NCBI RefSeq assembly: GCF_009939005.1
Contig: NZ_JAACJS010000002.1
Coordinates: 92,646-156,645, forward strand
Direction: 5' to 3'
DNA: 64,000 nucleotides
From: Sediminibacterium roseum
GTDB lineage: Bacteria > Bacteroidota > Bacteroidia > Chitinophagales > Chitinophagaceae
Part shown: positions 17,472-26,102 of the stretch, one piece after another
Layout of the letters: each line of letters begins with the position of its first letter
Position numbering within the stretch: the stretch's first letter is position 1
Position numbers and translations under genes: made by a program
Notes under the pieces: model-generated
Told to the model about the DNA's origin: nothing
What the model saw: only the letters and a program-made list of their open reading frames with translations
Databases searched by the model: none

Positions 17472-17632
17472 GCTGCAAAAGTAGGAAATTAGCGGCTAGC
17501 TATTGGACATCGGCTGCAGGAGAAGACGGCTGACCTGGATTGTTGAAGCTGCGCATGTATCAAATTGCTGTTTCCATCCTCCTTGTTTCCTGTTCCTTAT
17601 CCTTGTATCTTGAATTCCCGAACCGTGTTTCC

Positions 17633-19552
17633 GTGCAGCTATCCATCGTCATAATAAATTACAACGTACGCTACTTTCTTGAGCAGTGCCTTTCTGTTCT
17701 GGAGCGGGCCATGGCGGGTATTGAGGCGGAAGTGATCGTGGTCGACAATGGCTCTTCCGATGGCAGTGTGGCCTATCTCGCGCCACTGTTCCCGTTTGTA
17801 CGTTTCATCGAAAGCGCGGAAAACCTCGGTTTTGCCCGCGCCAACAACCTCGCGCTGGCGCAGTGCAGTGGCGAACTCGTGTTGTTTCTCAATCCCGATA
17901 CACTGATCGCAGAAGATACGCTGCAGAAATGCATCGGTCATTTTTCAGAAAACCCCTCCACCGGCGCACTCGGTGTGCGTATGATCGATGGCAAAGGAAA
18001 ATTTCTGCCCGAAAGCAAGCGTTCGTTTCCCTCGCCATGGGTTTCGTTTGCCAAGCTGAGCGGGCTCAGTGCTGTTTTCCCGCGGTCCGGCACCTTCAAC
18101 AGGTATGCATTGGGTTATCTTGATGAACACACCGATCACCCTGTTGATGTGCTTGCAGGTGCATGTATGTTCGTACGCAAAACGCTGCTGACACAGCTGA
18201 ACGGTTTTGACGAAAGCTATTTTTTATACGGCGAAGATGTTGACCTTAGTTACCGTGTTAAAAAAGCGGGATACAACAATATATATTTTTCACGCACCTC
18301 CATCATTCATTTCAAAGGCGAGAGTTCACGCACGCAAAGCCTGTTGCGTGTAAAACATTTTTACCATGCCATGCTCGTTTTTGTAAAGAAACATTACAAC
18401 GCAGGAGCGGCTAAAATATTTTCTGTTTTCCTTTCCATGGCCATTGCATTACGCGGACTGATTGCGGCGGTTGTAAAATTAGTGAAGCCGGTGCTGCTTC
18501 CGCTGGTTGATGGTGCGCTTGTTTTTATATCACTGCAATCCATGCGTTTTTCCTGGATCAGCAAGATCCGTAACGGAGAAGACTTCAATGTTCCTTTTGT
18601 AGTTTGGGCGATGCCATTGTTCTCCGTTCTTTTCGTAATGATGGCAGCATTGGCGGGCGTATACGAAAGAAGATACAAAACTTCCAGGATGCTTGCCGGC
18701 ACTGCGTTTGCCACCATCTGTATGCTCGCCGTTTATTCCCTGCTTCCTGAAAACATCCGCTTTTCCCGCGGTGTGATCCTGGGCGGCGGATGTATGGCTG
18801 CCTTGCTGCTGCTTTTGTTCAGGCAGGTATTGATCGCATCAAATAGTTCTTTACTCATTGCGGAAAAAGAAGCCGGCGGACAAACCGTTGTTGTTTCATC
18901 GGAAGAAGAATACATTGAAATAAAACGTTTGCTGTTATCCACTTTGCATGCAGAACCGCTGGGAAGGATCTCTATCGGCAAGAACGATACAGGCGCACTG
19001 TGCAACATTGATGAACTTTCTTCCCTTGAAAAAAGTTTCGCGATAAGCCGTATCATTTTTTGCATCGGCGAAAACAGCATGCGCAGCATCATCGCAGTTT
19101 CGGAAAGCGTATCGAAACAAAACAAACGTTTCCTGTTTCATACGGCCGGAACCAACAGCATGATCGGAAGCCAAACACTCGCGCCCGGCAAAGAAATGAT
19201 CGTTCCCGAGATCGATTTCCGCATCGCCCATCCATATCAAAAAAGAATGAAGCGACTGCTCGATGTAATATTGGCCTCGCTTTTCCTGCTTGTTTTCCCG
19301 CTTCATTTTATTGTTCACCCGCATCCCGTCCTTTTCCTCAAACATAGCTTAAGTGTTCTGCAGGGATCAAAAACATGGGTGGGCTACGGCCATCCTTCGG
19401 GGAGTCTCCCGCATTTGAAACCGGGCATCCTTTCCCCGGGTGAAAAAACATCGAATGCCCTGCTTTCTCAAAAAGCCGATCAGCTCTACGCAAAGAACTA
19501 CGATTGGTGGCAGGATTTTTTAGTTGTATTGCGCGGCTACAAACGCCTGTAG
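17633..19552 (+). CDS. GT2 glycosyltransferase fused to membrane region and degenerate sugar-phosphate transferase-like tail
   Basis: 639 residues counted from GTG 17633 (VQLSIVIINYN), the family-like start; 31 in-frame codons upstream look like leader sequence with CTTG repeats. Residues 1-240 are a GT-A family 2 domain: VVDNGSSDGS, NLGFARANN, LNPDTLI, the GACMFVRK acceptor region and FFLYGEDVDLSYR, as in rhamnosyl-type transferases. Then come several membrane segments (about 260-410), a Rossmann-like soluble region (about 420-530), and a tail from 535 with MKRLLDVILAS, SKTWVGYG, HLKPGILSP and YAKNYDWWQDFLVV, which recalls polyprenyl-phosphate sugar transferases but lacks their RxG/KFRSM catalytic segment. 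Likely surface polysaccharide or glycan synthesis. Confidence 0.8.
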   Translation: MQLSIVIINYNVRYFLEQCLSVLERAMAGIEAEVIVVDNGSSDGSVAYLAPLFPFVRFIESAENLGFARANNLALAQCSGELVLFLNPDTLIAEDTLQKCIGHFSENPSTGALGVRMIDGKGKFLPESKRSFPSPWVSFAKLSGLSAVFPRSGTFNRYALGYLDEHTDHPVDVLAGACMFVRKTLLTQLNGFDESYFLYGEDVDLSYRVKKAGYNNIYFSRTSIIHFKGESSRTQSLLRVKHFYHAMLVFVKKHYNAGAAKIFSVFLSMAIALRGLIAAVVKLVKPVLLPLVDGALVFISLQSMRFSWISKIRNGEDFNVPFVVWAMPLFSVLFVMMAALAGVYERRYKTSRMLAGTAFATICMLAVYSLLPENIRFSRGVILGGGCMAALLLLLFRQVLIASNSSLLIAEKEAGGQTVVVSSEEEYIEIKRLLLSTLHAEPLGRISIGKNDTGALCNIDELSSLEKSFAISRIIFCIGENSMRSIIAVSESVSKQNKRFLFHTAGTNSMIGSQTLAPGKEMIVPEIDFRIAHPYQKRMKRLLDVILASLFLLVFPLHFIVHPHPVLFLKHSLSVLQGSKTWVGYGHPSGSLPHLKPGILSPGEKTSNALLSQKADQLYAKNYDWWQDFLVVLRGYKRL

Positions 19553-19579
19553 TTGCCCCCGGTTCGGCGTGTTTGCACA

Positions 19580-19614
19580 CATCTGTGTCAATCTGTGAAA
19601 TCTGTGGCAAAAAG
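19580..19614 (+). repeat. ATCTGTG-type intergenic repeat, single copy
   Basis: Three ATCTGTG units at 19581, 19591 and 19600 lie in the 108-nt gap before the GH3 gene, ending in GGCAAAAAG. The element matches the arms of the inverted pair at 27274-27363 over most of its length. Confidence 0.65.
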
Positions 19615-19660
19615 CTGATCATTCACTACTTTTGTCCATTCTAAAAACGAGCTTCTAACG

Positions 19661-21190
19661 ATGGCCATACTTGATATCAAGCTCCCGAATACCATTTTAA
19701 AGGCCCTGCGGTTGCCACAGAACAATCCCCGCAGGCAGCAGCTGAAGGTGCTCAGGAAATTACTGCGCAAAGCTCGTTTTACAGAATTCGGGCAGCAATA
19801 CCGGTTCGATGATATACTTGCCAGCAAACATCCCGGTAAAAAGTTCCAGGAGCTGGTGCCCACGTTCAATTACAACAAGATCTACAACGAATGGTGGCAC
19901 AAGACCCTCGAGGGCAAGCCCGATATATGCTGGCCCGGCAAGATCCGTTACTATGCCCTTAGCAGCGGCACCAGCGAATCGGCCAGCAAATACATTCCCA
20001 TCACAAACGACCTGCTGCGCGGCAACAAGATCGTAATGATCAAACAACTGCTGAGCCTGCGCACTTACGAAGGCATTCCCTATTCCTCTATCAGCAAGGG
20101 CTGGCTCACATTGGCGGGAAGTACGGAGTTGCAGAAAGCGGATCATTACTTTGCCGGCGACCTCAGCGGCATCACCGTTAAAAAAGCGCCCTTCTGGTTT
20201 CAACCGTTTTATAAGCCCGGAAAAAAAATCGCAAAACAGAAAGACTGGAACAAAAAATTACAGGAGATCGTAGAGAAAGCGCCGGAGTGGGACATAGGCT
20301 TCATCGTTGGCGTTCCCGCCTGGGTGCAGATGTGTATGGAGATGGTGATCGAGCGCTACAAGCTCAACAACATCCACGAAATGTGGCCCAACCTCGATTT
20401 TTTTGTGCACGGCGGCGTAAGCTTTGAGCCCTATAAGAAGGGGTTTGAAAAATTACTCGGCAAACCCATCACCTACATCGAAACCTACCTGGCCAGCGAA
20501 GGGTTTATTGCTTACCAGGAACGCCAGCACGCCAGCGGTATGCGGCTTGTAACCGGCGAACACATCTTCCTGGAATTTGTTCCCTTCGACGAAAAGAATT
20601 TTGATGCAGACGGCGAAATGATCCCCAACCCGGAAGCATTGATGATCCACGAAGTGGAAGAAGGAAAAGATTATGCGCTGCTCATCAGCACCGCTGCCGG
20701 AACATGGCGCTACCTGATTGGCGATACGGTACGGTTTGTTGACAAAGAAAGAAGCGAGATCATCATCACCGGGCGCACCAAACATTTTCTAAGCCTGGTG
20801 GGCGAACACCTGAGCGTAGACAATATGAACAAAGCCATCCAGCTTGCCAGCGAAGCGCTCAACATCAGCATACCTGAGTTTACAGTGGCGGGCGTGCCGC
20901 ATGGAAACTTTTTTGCGCACCATTGGTACGTGGCCTGTAACGCAAAAGTGGATAAGGATAAACTCGTATCCCTCATCGATAACAAACTCAAAGAACTCAA
21001 CGACGATTACGCGGTGGAAAGAAGAAGCGCCCTGAAAGACGTAATGCTTACCGTACTTACCGAACAACAGTTTCTTGATTTTATGAAAGCCAAAGGAAAA
21101 GTGGGCGGCCAGCATAAATTTCCAAGGGTTTTGAAAGGAAGTTTGCTGGAAGACTGGCAGAAATTTCTCGACGGGAAAAACATCTCTTAA
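19661..21190 (+). CDS. GH3-family protein (acyl-adenylate/amide synthetase fold)
   Basis: 509 residues of the GH3 family, named for plant auxin-amide synthetases but widespread in Bacteroidota. Seen: an N-terminal KLLRKARFTEFGQQYRF, the phosphate-binding YYALSSGTSESASKYIP loop, FVHGGVSFEPYKKGFE, IETYLASEGFIAYQ, WRYLIGDTVRF and IIITGRTKHFLSLVGEHLS. These are the adenylation motifs, so the protein probably activates a carboxylic acid with ATP and passes it to an amine. The bacterial substrate is unknown. It is followed 19 nt later by a cyclophilin gene. ATG 19661 gives a standard start. Confidence 0.92.
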   Translation: MAILDIKLPNTILKALRLPQNNPRRQQLKVLRKLLRKARFTEFGQQYRFDDILASKHPGKKFQELVPTFNYNKIYNEWWHKTLEGKPDICWPGKIRYYALSSGTSESASKYIPITNDLLRGNKIVMIKQLLSLRTYEGIPYSSISKGWLTLAGSTELQKADHYFAGDLSGITVKKAPFWFQPFYKPGKKIAKQKDWNKKLQEIVEKAPEWDIGFIVGVPAWVQMCMEMVIERYKLNNIHEMWPNLDFFVHGGVSFEPYKKGFEKLLGKPITYIETYLASEGFIAYQERQHASGMRLVTGEHIFLEFVPFDEKNFDADGEMIPNPEALMIHEVEEGKDYALLISTAAGTWRYLIGDTVRFVDKERSEIIITGRTKHFLSLVGEHLSVDNMNKAIQLASEALNISIPEFTVAGVPHGNFFAHHWYVACNAKVDKDKLVSLIDNKLKELNDDYAVERRSALKDVMLTVLTEQQFLDFMKAKGKVGGQHKFPRVLKGSLLEDWQKFLDGKNIS

Positions 21191-21209
21191 ATGCGATCAA
21201 CAGAAGAGA

Positions 21210-21836
21210 ATGAAAAAAGGGTTGTTACTCGTTTCCATATTTGTTTTTTATACTGCAACCGCACAGGTTCCCTCACCCGCTGTTTTACAGCAAAAAGCAC
21301 CCGAAACGTTCCGCGCAGTTTTCAAGACAACCAAAGGCGAATTTGTTATTGAAGCGAACCGGAAATGGTCGCCGCTCGGCGTAGACCGCCTGTACCAACT
21401 GATCAGCTCCGGCTTTTACAACAACAACCTGCTTTTTCGCGTGGAGCCGGGTTTTGTAACGCAGTTTGGTATTGCTCCCGACCGCGCCACCAACCGTTTC
21501 TGGGATCCCAAAAAAATAAAAGATGAACCACGGCTTCATAAAAACACAAAGGGTACGCTTGCTTTTGCAAGGGGCGGGAAGAACGACCGTTGTACGCAGC
21601 TCTTCATCAACAACACCGATAACCCAAAGCTCGACACCGAAACGCGTCTTGGCGTAACAGGATATACACCCGTGGCCCGCATCATCAAAGGCATCGGCGT
21701 GCTTTCAAAATTCAATGCGCGTTACGGGAAAAAACCGGCACTGGTCCAGGACTCCCTTTACAAATACGGAAATTTTTATTTCGAAGAAAGGTTTGCGGGT
21801 CTGGACAAAGTGATCAGTGCCAAAATTATAAATTAG
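21210..21836 (+). CDS. Exported cyclophilin-type peptidyl-prolyl isomerase
   Basis: 208 residues with a signal peptide (FVFYTATAQ end). The cyclophilin core is seen in FKTTKGEFVIEANRKWSPLGVDRLYQL, FYNNNLLFRVEPGFVTQFG and TLAFARGG, with CTQLFINNTDNPKLD. The family catalyses proline cis-trans isomerisation in the periplasm. The usual MxxxGPNTNGSQFFI pattern is altered to ARGGKNDRCTQLFI, a variation that is common in this clade. The gene follows the GH3 gene closely, suggesting one transcript. Confidence 0.88.
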   Translation: MKKGLLLVSIFVFYTATAQVPSPAVLQQKAPETFRAVFKTTKGEFVIEANRKWSPLGVDRLYQLISSGFYNNNLLFRVEPGFVTQFGIAPDRATNRFWDPKKIKDEPRLHKNTKGTLAFARGGKNDRCTQLFINNTDNPKLDTETRLGVTGYTPVARIIKGIGVLSKFNARYGKKPALVQDSLYKYGNFYFEERFAGLDKVISAKIIN

Positions 21837-21969
21837 GAAAGACAGGAACAGAAAACGACGTTGTTTACTTAAACAAAACCCGGTCGCCCTGCCGTTTTGT
21901 TTTCTTGTAACTTGTACCTTTTGCTGTAACTTGTGTCTTGTCCTTTATAACACACAATAAGAACATAAC

Positions 21970-22626
21970 ATGCTGGCACCGTTGATCAAAGGATTGGTTT
22001 TGGGAGTGTTTCTTGCTATTTCCGTAGGACCTGTAATTTTTGCTATTCTCAAACAGAGCATCAACAACGGGCACAAGGCCGGGTACGTTTTTGTGGCAGG
22101 TATTTCGGTGAGTGATATCTGCATCGTTCTTGTATGCAATCTGTTCACTTCGCTTTTCAATTTAGCGCTTAGTCACAAAACAGCGATAGCCATTGCGGGC
22201 AGTGTTTTTTTGGTGAGCCTGGGCATCTATACCCTGTTCTTCAAAAAAGTAAAAACAGACGAGGACAATAAGATCGTGAACAAGACATTCCGCAAGCGCG
22301 ACCTGGCAGCGATATTTGCATCGGGCTTTTTGATCAATGTTTTGAACCCCGGTGTGTTTCTTTTCTGGTTTGCCTGGACAACCGCGATCATTGTAGATTC
22401 GCAAACCACGCCGCATCCCGCAGAGTACCGGTCTATTGTTTTCATTACCTGCCTTTTGTTTGTGTTGTTTACCGACATTGCAAAAGTGGCGCTGGCCTCG
22501 CGCCTGCGTTCGAAGCTTACGCCTGAGATACTCCGTATCATCAACAAGATTTCCGGGTTGATCTTGATCGGTTTTGGCATCGCACTCTGCTGGGGTGTTC
22601 TTGCCTATGGGGATAAGATCGCATAA
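21970..22626 (+). CDS. LysE-family translocator
   Basis: 218 residues with six predicted membrane segments. Seen: the N-terminal signature GLVLGVFLAISVGPVIFAILKQSI, with the Ser-Val-Gly-Pro core of LysE/RhtB exporters, and NVLNPGVFLFWFAW in the fourth segment. Members export amino acids or related compounds; the substrate is unknown. It is followed 26 nt later by an FkbM methyltransferase gene. Its upstream region carries CTTGTAACTTG-type repeats. Confidence 0.88.
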   Translation: MLAPLIKGLVLGVFLAISVGPVIFAILKQSINNGHKAGYVFVAGISVSDICIVLVCNLFTSLFNLALSHKTAIAIAGSVFLVSLGIYTLFFKKVKTDEDNKIVNKTFRKRDLAAIFASGFLINVLNPGVFLFWFAWTTAIIVDSQTTPHPAEYRSIVFITCLLFVLFTDIAKVALASRLRSKLTPEILRIINKISGLILIGFGIALCWGVLAYGDKIA

Positions 22627-22652
22627 TGATTTCTTAATGTTATTGTCGTTAC

Positions 22653-23426
22653 ATGGCAATTTTTAATAAAAATCACCTTCGTATATCTGTAAGCAACATG
22701 GCGCGCAGCATGGTGTACCGTGGCTATCTATTCTATCAAAAATGGGTCTCTCCAAAATTGCCGGTGTACGATATGCAGGTAGCCGCCCTCATCGGGCAAT
22801 TGCCACAAAACGCGGTGTGTATAGATGTTGGTGTAAATGAGGCGCAGCTTTTTTCGCGGATGGTTAAGCGATGCACAGCCGGTATGGTATACGGGTTTGA
22901 ACCCATCCCCGAATTATTCAGTTACCTGCAAAAAAAATTTCCGGGCAGATCAGTGAAACTGTTTAACTGCGCATTGTCAGATACAAACGGGGAAGCTTCC
23001 TTCTATTCGTTCAAAAGAACAGGCGTAAGCGGGCTGTCAAAAAGAAGGGGTTTTTTAGGTGATATCGAGGGCAAAACCATCCGTACAAAAATTGCGTCGC
23101 TCGATGCACTTTTATCGTTGCCCCGAATCGACCTCATCAAGATCGATGTGGAAGGTGCTGAATTAAAGATGTTGACAGGCGCCAGGGAACACATAGCCAG
23201 GTGCAGGCCTGTGGTGGTTTTCGAGTGCCAGCATTCAGGGCTGGATTTTTTTGACACGACCCCGGCCGCATTGTTCGATTTTTTTTACGAATTGGGATAT
23301 GGCATATCGCTCACCAGTTATTTTCTCAGGCAACAACCGCCACTCAACAGGCAAACCCTGCTGAACCTTACAGAACATCGCTACGAATACCAGTTTGTTG
23401 CATGGCCGCTGTTGAAGGGCGAATGA
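22653..23426 (+). CDS. FkbM-family methyltransferase
   Basis: 257 residues. The SAM-binding core is seen in VCIDVGVNEAQLFSRMV, VYGFEPIPELFSYLQ, and FKRTGVSGLSKR; the FkbM hallmark is LIKIDVEGAELKMLTGAREHI followed by VVVFECQH. Members methylate hydroxyl groups of sugars or polyketides. Its place after LysE and near envelope genes suggests a glycan or lipid substrate, but this is inference. Its stop overlaps a potential ATG (23426) of the next gene. Confidence 0.88.
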   Translation: MAIFNKNHLRISVSNMARSMVYRGYLFYQKWVSPKLPVYDMQVAALIGQLPQNAVCIDVGVNEAQLFSRMVKRCTAGMVYGFEPIPELFSYLQKKFPGRSVKLFNCALSDTNGEASFYSFKRTGVSGLSKRRGFLGDIEGKTIRTKIASLDALLSLPRIDLIKIDVEGAELKMLTGAREHIARCRPVVVFECQHSGLDFFDTTPAALFDFFYELGYGISLTSYFLRQQPPLNRQTLLNLTEHRYEYQFVAWPLLKGE

Positions 23427-23479
23427 TGAACTCCCCGCCCTTAACGTTTTCTTTGCAACATGCATTTTATCTTAGGCGC

Positions 23480-24025
23480 GTGAAACAACTGCTACCCGCA
23501 ATCTTATTGCTCCTGTCCGTATCCTGTTTTTCGCAGAGTGATCTGCTGGTGTTAAAGCAGAAGAACCAGATCATACAGACATGGGTGCCGGGGAGCGTTT
23601 TTCATTTTCAGTTCAGCAGCAAACAATGGATACAGGGCATCATCAAACAGATCAAAAATGATTCTGTGCTGGTAGACCAGATCTCGGTGATACAGGTACC
23701 CAATGCTTTCGGTTTTCCAAGGATAGATACTGCCCACATGGGCCTCCTGCAATTTCACGTAAGCGAAATTTACGGCATGCCCAAACGAGACTATGCCGGT
23801 ATATTTACGAACGGCGCGCTTTTTCAACTCGGCAGCGCAGCCTACATTTTATTAAACCTTGCAAACACCGCCATTCACAAAGAACAATTGTTCAGTGCGG
23901 TGAACGCTACACGGCTCGGTGTGGCCGGTGGTATTTTTGTGATCGGCAGCCTTTTGAGCGCCACCCATAAAACATACATCAGGCTGGGAAAGAAATACAC
24001 GGTAACGACAATACATACCAGGTAA
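23480..24025 (+). CDS. Exported protein of unknown function
   Basis: 181 residues from GTG 23480, which starts a good signal peptide (VKQLLPAILLLLSVSCFSQ). An in-frame ATG at 23426 overlaps the previous stop and would add 18 residues that spoil the signal; either start is possible. The mature part is beta-rich with WIQGIIKQIKNDSVLVDQI, recalling Bacteroidota periplasmic proteins that modulate the cell surface, and ends with two hydrophobic segments (AAYILLNLANTAI and GVAGGIFVIGSLL), so it may be membrane-bound. No family recognised. Confidence 0.68.
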   Translation: MKQLLPAILLLLSVSCFSQSDLLVLKQKNQIIQTWVPGSVFHFQFSSKQWIQGIIKQIKNDSVLVDQISVIQVPNAFGFPRIDTAHMGLLQFHVSEIYGMPKRDYAGIFTNGALFQLGSAAYILLNLANTAIHKEQLFSAVNATRLGVAGGIFVIGSLLSATHKTYIRLGKKYTVTTIHTR

Positions 24026-24101
24026 CGGTCGGTTTTTCTATCGCATCTACTGGCGCCTGCTACCGTAACTTCCTGTCCTATCTTTTATTATCTTGTAACT
24101 G

Positions 24102-24851
24102 ATGAAGGCCAAAACAAAACGCATCCTTAAGAAAACATGGTGGTGGACGAAAAAGATCCTGCTATGGGGTTTTATTTCTTCGCTGTTGTATCTCATCATC
24201 TGCCGTTGGGTAATGCCGCCGATAACGGTTACACAGGTGGCCAACAGTTTTGGATATGGTTTGAAGAGGGATTATGTGCCGTGGGATGAGATCTCGTACA
24301 ATGTAAAACTTGCGGCCATCGCAAGCGAGGACCAGTTGTTTCCTGATCACAATGGGTTTGACTGGGATGCGATCGATAAAAGTTTCAAACCGAAAAAAAA
24401 CAAGAAATCAAAGATCCCGCCGGGCGGCGGTGCAAGCACCATCTCCCAGCAATGTGCCAAAAATGTTTTTTTATGGCAGGGCGATGGATGGCTCAGCAAA
24501 CGCATACGCAAAGCCGGCGAATTTTATTTTACACAGATGATCGAATGGGTGTGGGGGAAGAAAAGGATCCTGGAAGTTTACCTGAACGTGATTGAAATGG
24601 GCCCTGGTATTTTCGGAGTAGAAGCGGCGGCCCAAACCTATTTCAACAAGAGCGCAAAGAATTTATCGCGCCAGGAAGCGGCGATGATCATTGCCTGTTT
24701 GCCTAACCCGAAAAGATTTACCGTAAAGCCGGTCAGCCCGCGCGTAGGGAGCCGCTATCCGTGGATCATGCGGCAGATGACGAACATTGAAGACGATGAA
24801 GATGTACAGGCCATCATAAAGAATAAGGTCAATACAGCAAAGAAGAAATAA
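24102..24851 (+). CDS. mtgA: Monofunctional biosynthetic peptidoglycan transglycosylase
   Basis: 249 residues: one N-terminal membrane anchor (about 15-40) followed by a GT51 domain that polymerises lipid II into glycan strands in the periplasm. Seen: catalytic Glu in AIASEDQLFPDHNGFDW, the family motif GGGASTISQQCAKNVFL, the second catalytic region RILEVYLNVIEMGPGIFGVEAAAQTYF. No transpeptidase domain, hence monofunctional. Length and motif order are normal. Its stop is 2 nt from the convergent nadR-like gene. Confidence 0.94.
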   Translation: MKAKTKRILKKTWWWTKKILLWGFISSLLYLIICRWVMPPITVTQVANSFGYGLKRDYVPWDEISYNVKLAAIASEDQLFPDHNGFDWDAIDKSFKPKKNKKSKIPPGGGASTISQQCAKNVFLWQGDGWLSKRIRKAGEFYFTQMIEWVWGKKRILEVYLNVIEMGPGIFGVEAAAQTYFNKSAKNLSRQEAAMIIACLPNPKRFTVKPVSPRVGSRYPWIMRQMTNIEDDEDVQAIIKNKVNTAKKK

Positions 24852-24853
24852 AA

Positions 24854-25444
24854 TTACTGAACAAATTCCTCCACCGCATCTATTGCCGTGATCAACCGTT
24901 CGTCGTAATCACCGCTGATCTCAACCCAGGGAACGTTTTGGTTAATAAGCAGGTCTTTGTAGATATGAAAAAGCTCCCTGCGGTTTTTTTCATCCGGGTA
25001 CTCACGCAGTTCGTCTTTTACCCAGGGAAGATCGGTATTGCACAAAAGATAAAGATCGTATTGGCGGCTCACGATCTGGTCGAGCACAAACTGGTGGCAC
25101 TTCTCAAACACATATTCGCACCACACTTTCATCACATACATATCGGTATCGATAAACAAAAACGGGGAATGGTGTTTGGTGATGAGTGAATGAGGGTTAA
25201 CCCAGGTGCGGTCGTCTACAAGCGACCACTGGCTTTTTACCAGCGTGGTGTATTCATCTTCCAAAGCGAGCTGTCCTTTGGCAATGGTAAGCAGGTCGTC
25301 GAACGTATAATCTTTTCCATTGGTAAGCAGGTATTCTCTTGCAAATTCAGGACACCACTGCATTCCGTAATGCTGGGCCAGTTGCTCGCAAAGCGTGCTT
25401 TTGCCAGTGGATTCGGGGCCTATGACGACGATCTTTTTAATCAC
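24854..25444 (-). CDS. nadR: NadR-like nicotinamide riboside kinase
   Basis: 196 residues of the NadR kinase domain only (no N-terminal repressor or adenylyltransferase domain). Seen: P-loop GPESTGKST (9-17), CPEFAREYL, and IDTDMYVMKVWCEYVF with the conserved Asp pair. The kinase phosphorylates nicotinamide riboside to NMN, trapping it in the cell. It overlaps pnuC by 8 nt, and pnuC encodes the matching transporter. The partner adenylyltransferase must be encoded elsewhere. Confidence 0.9.
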   Translation of the reverse strand: MIKKIVVIGPESTGKSTLCEQLAQHYGMQWCPEFAREYLLTNGKDYTFDDLLTIAKGQLALEDEYTTLVKSQWSLVDDRTWVNPHSLITKHHSPFLFIDTDMYVMKVWCEYVFEKCHQFVLDQIVSRQYDLYLLCNTDLPWVKDELREYPDEKNRRELFHIYKDLLINQNVPWVEISGDYDERLITAIDAVEEFVQ

Positions 25445-26084
25445 GCCCTAAAAATACTGAATGTTTGCTTGCCCGCCGATTCCATTCGGCCAAACCCGCA
25501 ACGGCAAGGATAAACAATACCACGAACTGCACACTCGTAAAAACATATCCTTTTATAAAATACAAAGGAATGGATGCGAGGTTTGTTGCGAGCCACCAGA
25601 TCCAGCTTTCTACTTTCTTTTTTGCCATCAGCCACATGCCCGTGTAGGCCGTTGCCGATGCAAAGGCATCTGCCCATGGAATGGCTTCCGGCGCAAATGC
25701 CTGTTTGGCCCAACTGAGCGCGGCAAAAATGACAACGTAGAACAGCGCAAAAAAACCAAGCTGCTGCACCCACTCCTTTCCATTGCTCCGGGTGATGTGA
25801 AGCACGATCTCGTGGTTTACCTTATCGCGCTTTGCCCACAGTATCCATCCATACACACTCATGATGGTGTAATAGAGGTTCACACTTGCTTCGCCAAGTA
25901 AATGCCCTTTTATGTTTAGGTAGATGTATAATATTGTGTTGATCAGTCCTACCGGGTACACCAGTATGTTTTCTTTCCGGCTGAACCACACGCTCGCAAT
26001 ACCGGCAAACACGGCTATGTATTCAACAGCCGTGGTGCTTTGCATGCCCTGGATAAACTGGTTGTATACTTCTGAAATTGCCAT
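25437..26084 (-). CDS. pnuC: Nicotinamide riboside transporter PnuC
   Basis: 215 residues with seven predicted membrane segments. Seen: the family segments VWFSRKENILVYPVGLINTILYIYLN and YGWILWAKRD with the WxxW-like motif, and TNLASIPLYFIKGYVFTSVQF. PnuC proteins facilitate riboside uptake driven by downstream phosphorylation. It overlaps nadR by 8 nt and is 18 nt downstream of the DUF2891 gene on the same strand, so the three probably form one operon. No riboswitch-like fold seen upstream. Confidence 0.93.
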   Translation of the reverse strand: MAISEVYNQFIQGMQSTTAVEYIAVFAGIASVWFSRKENILVYPVGLINTILYIYLNIKGHLLGEASVNLYYTIMSVYGWILWAKRDKVNHEIVLHITRSNGKEWVQQLGFFALFYVVIFAALSWAKQAFAPEAIPWADAFASATAYTGMWLMAKKKVESWIWWLATNLASIPLYFIKGYVFTSVQFVVLFILAVAGLAEWNRRASKHSVFLGRD

Positions 26085-26102
26085 GGGGTCTGATTGGATA
26101 AT

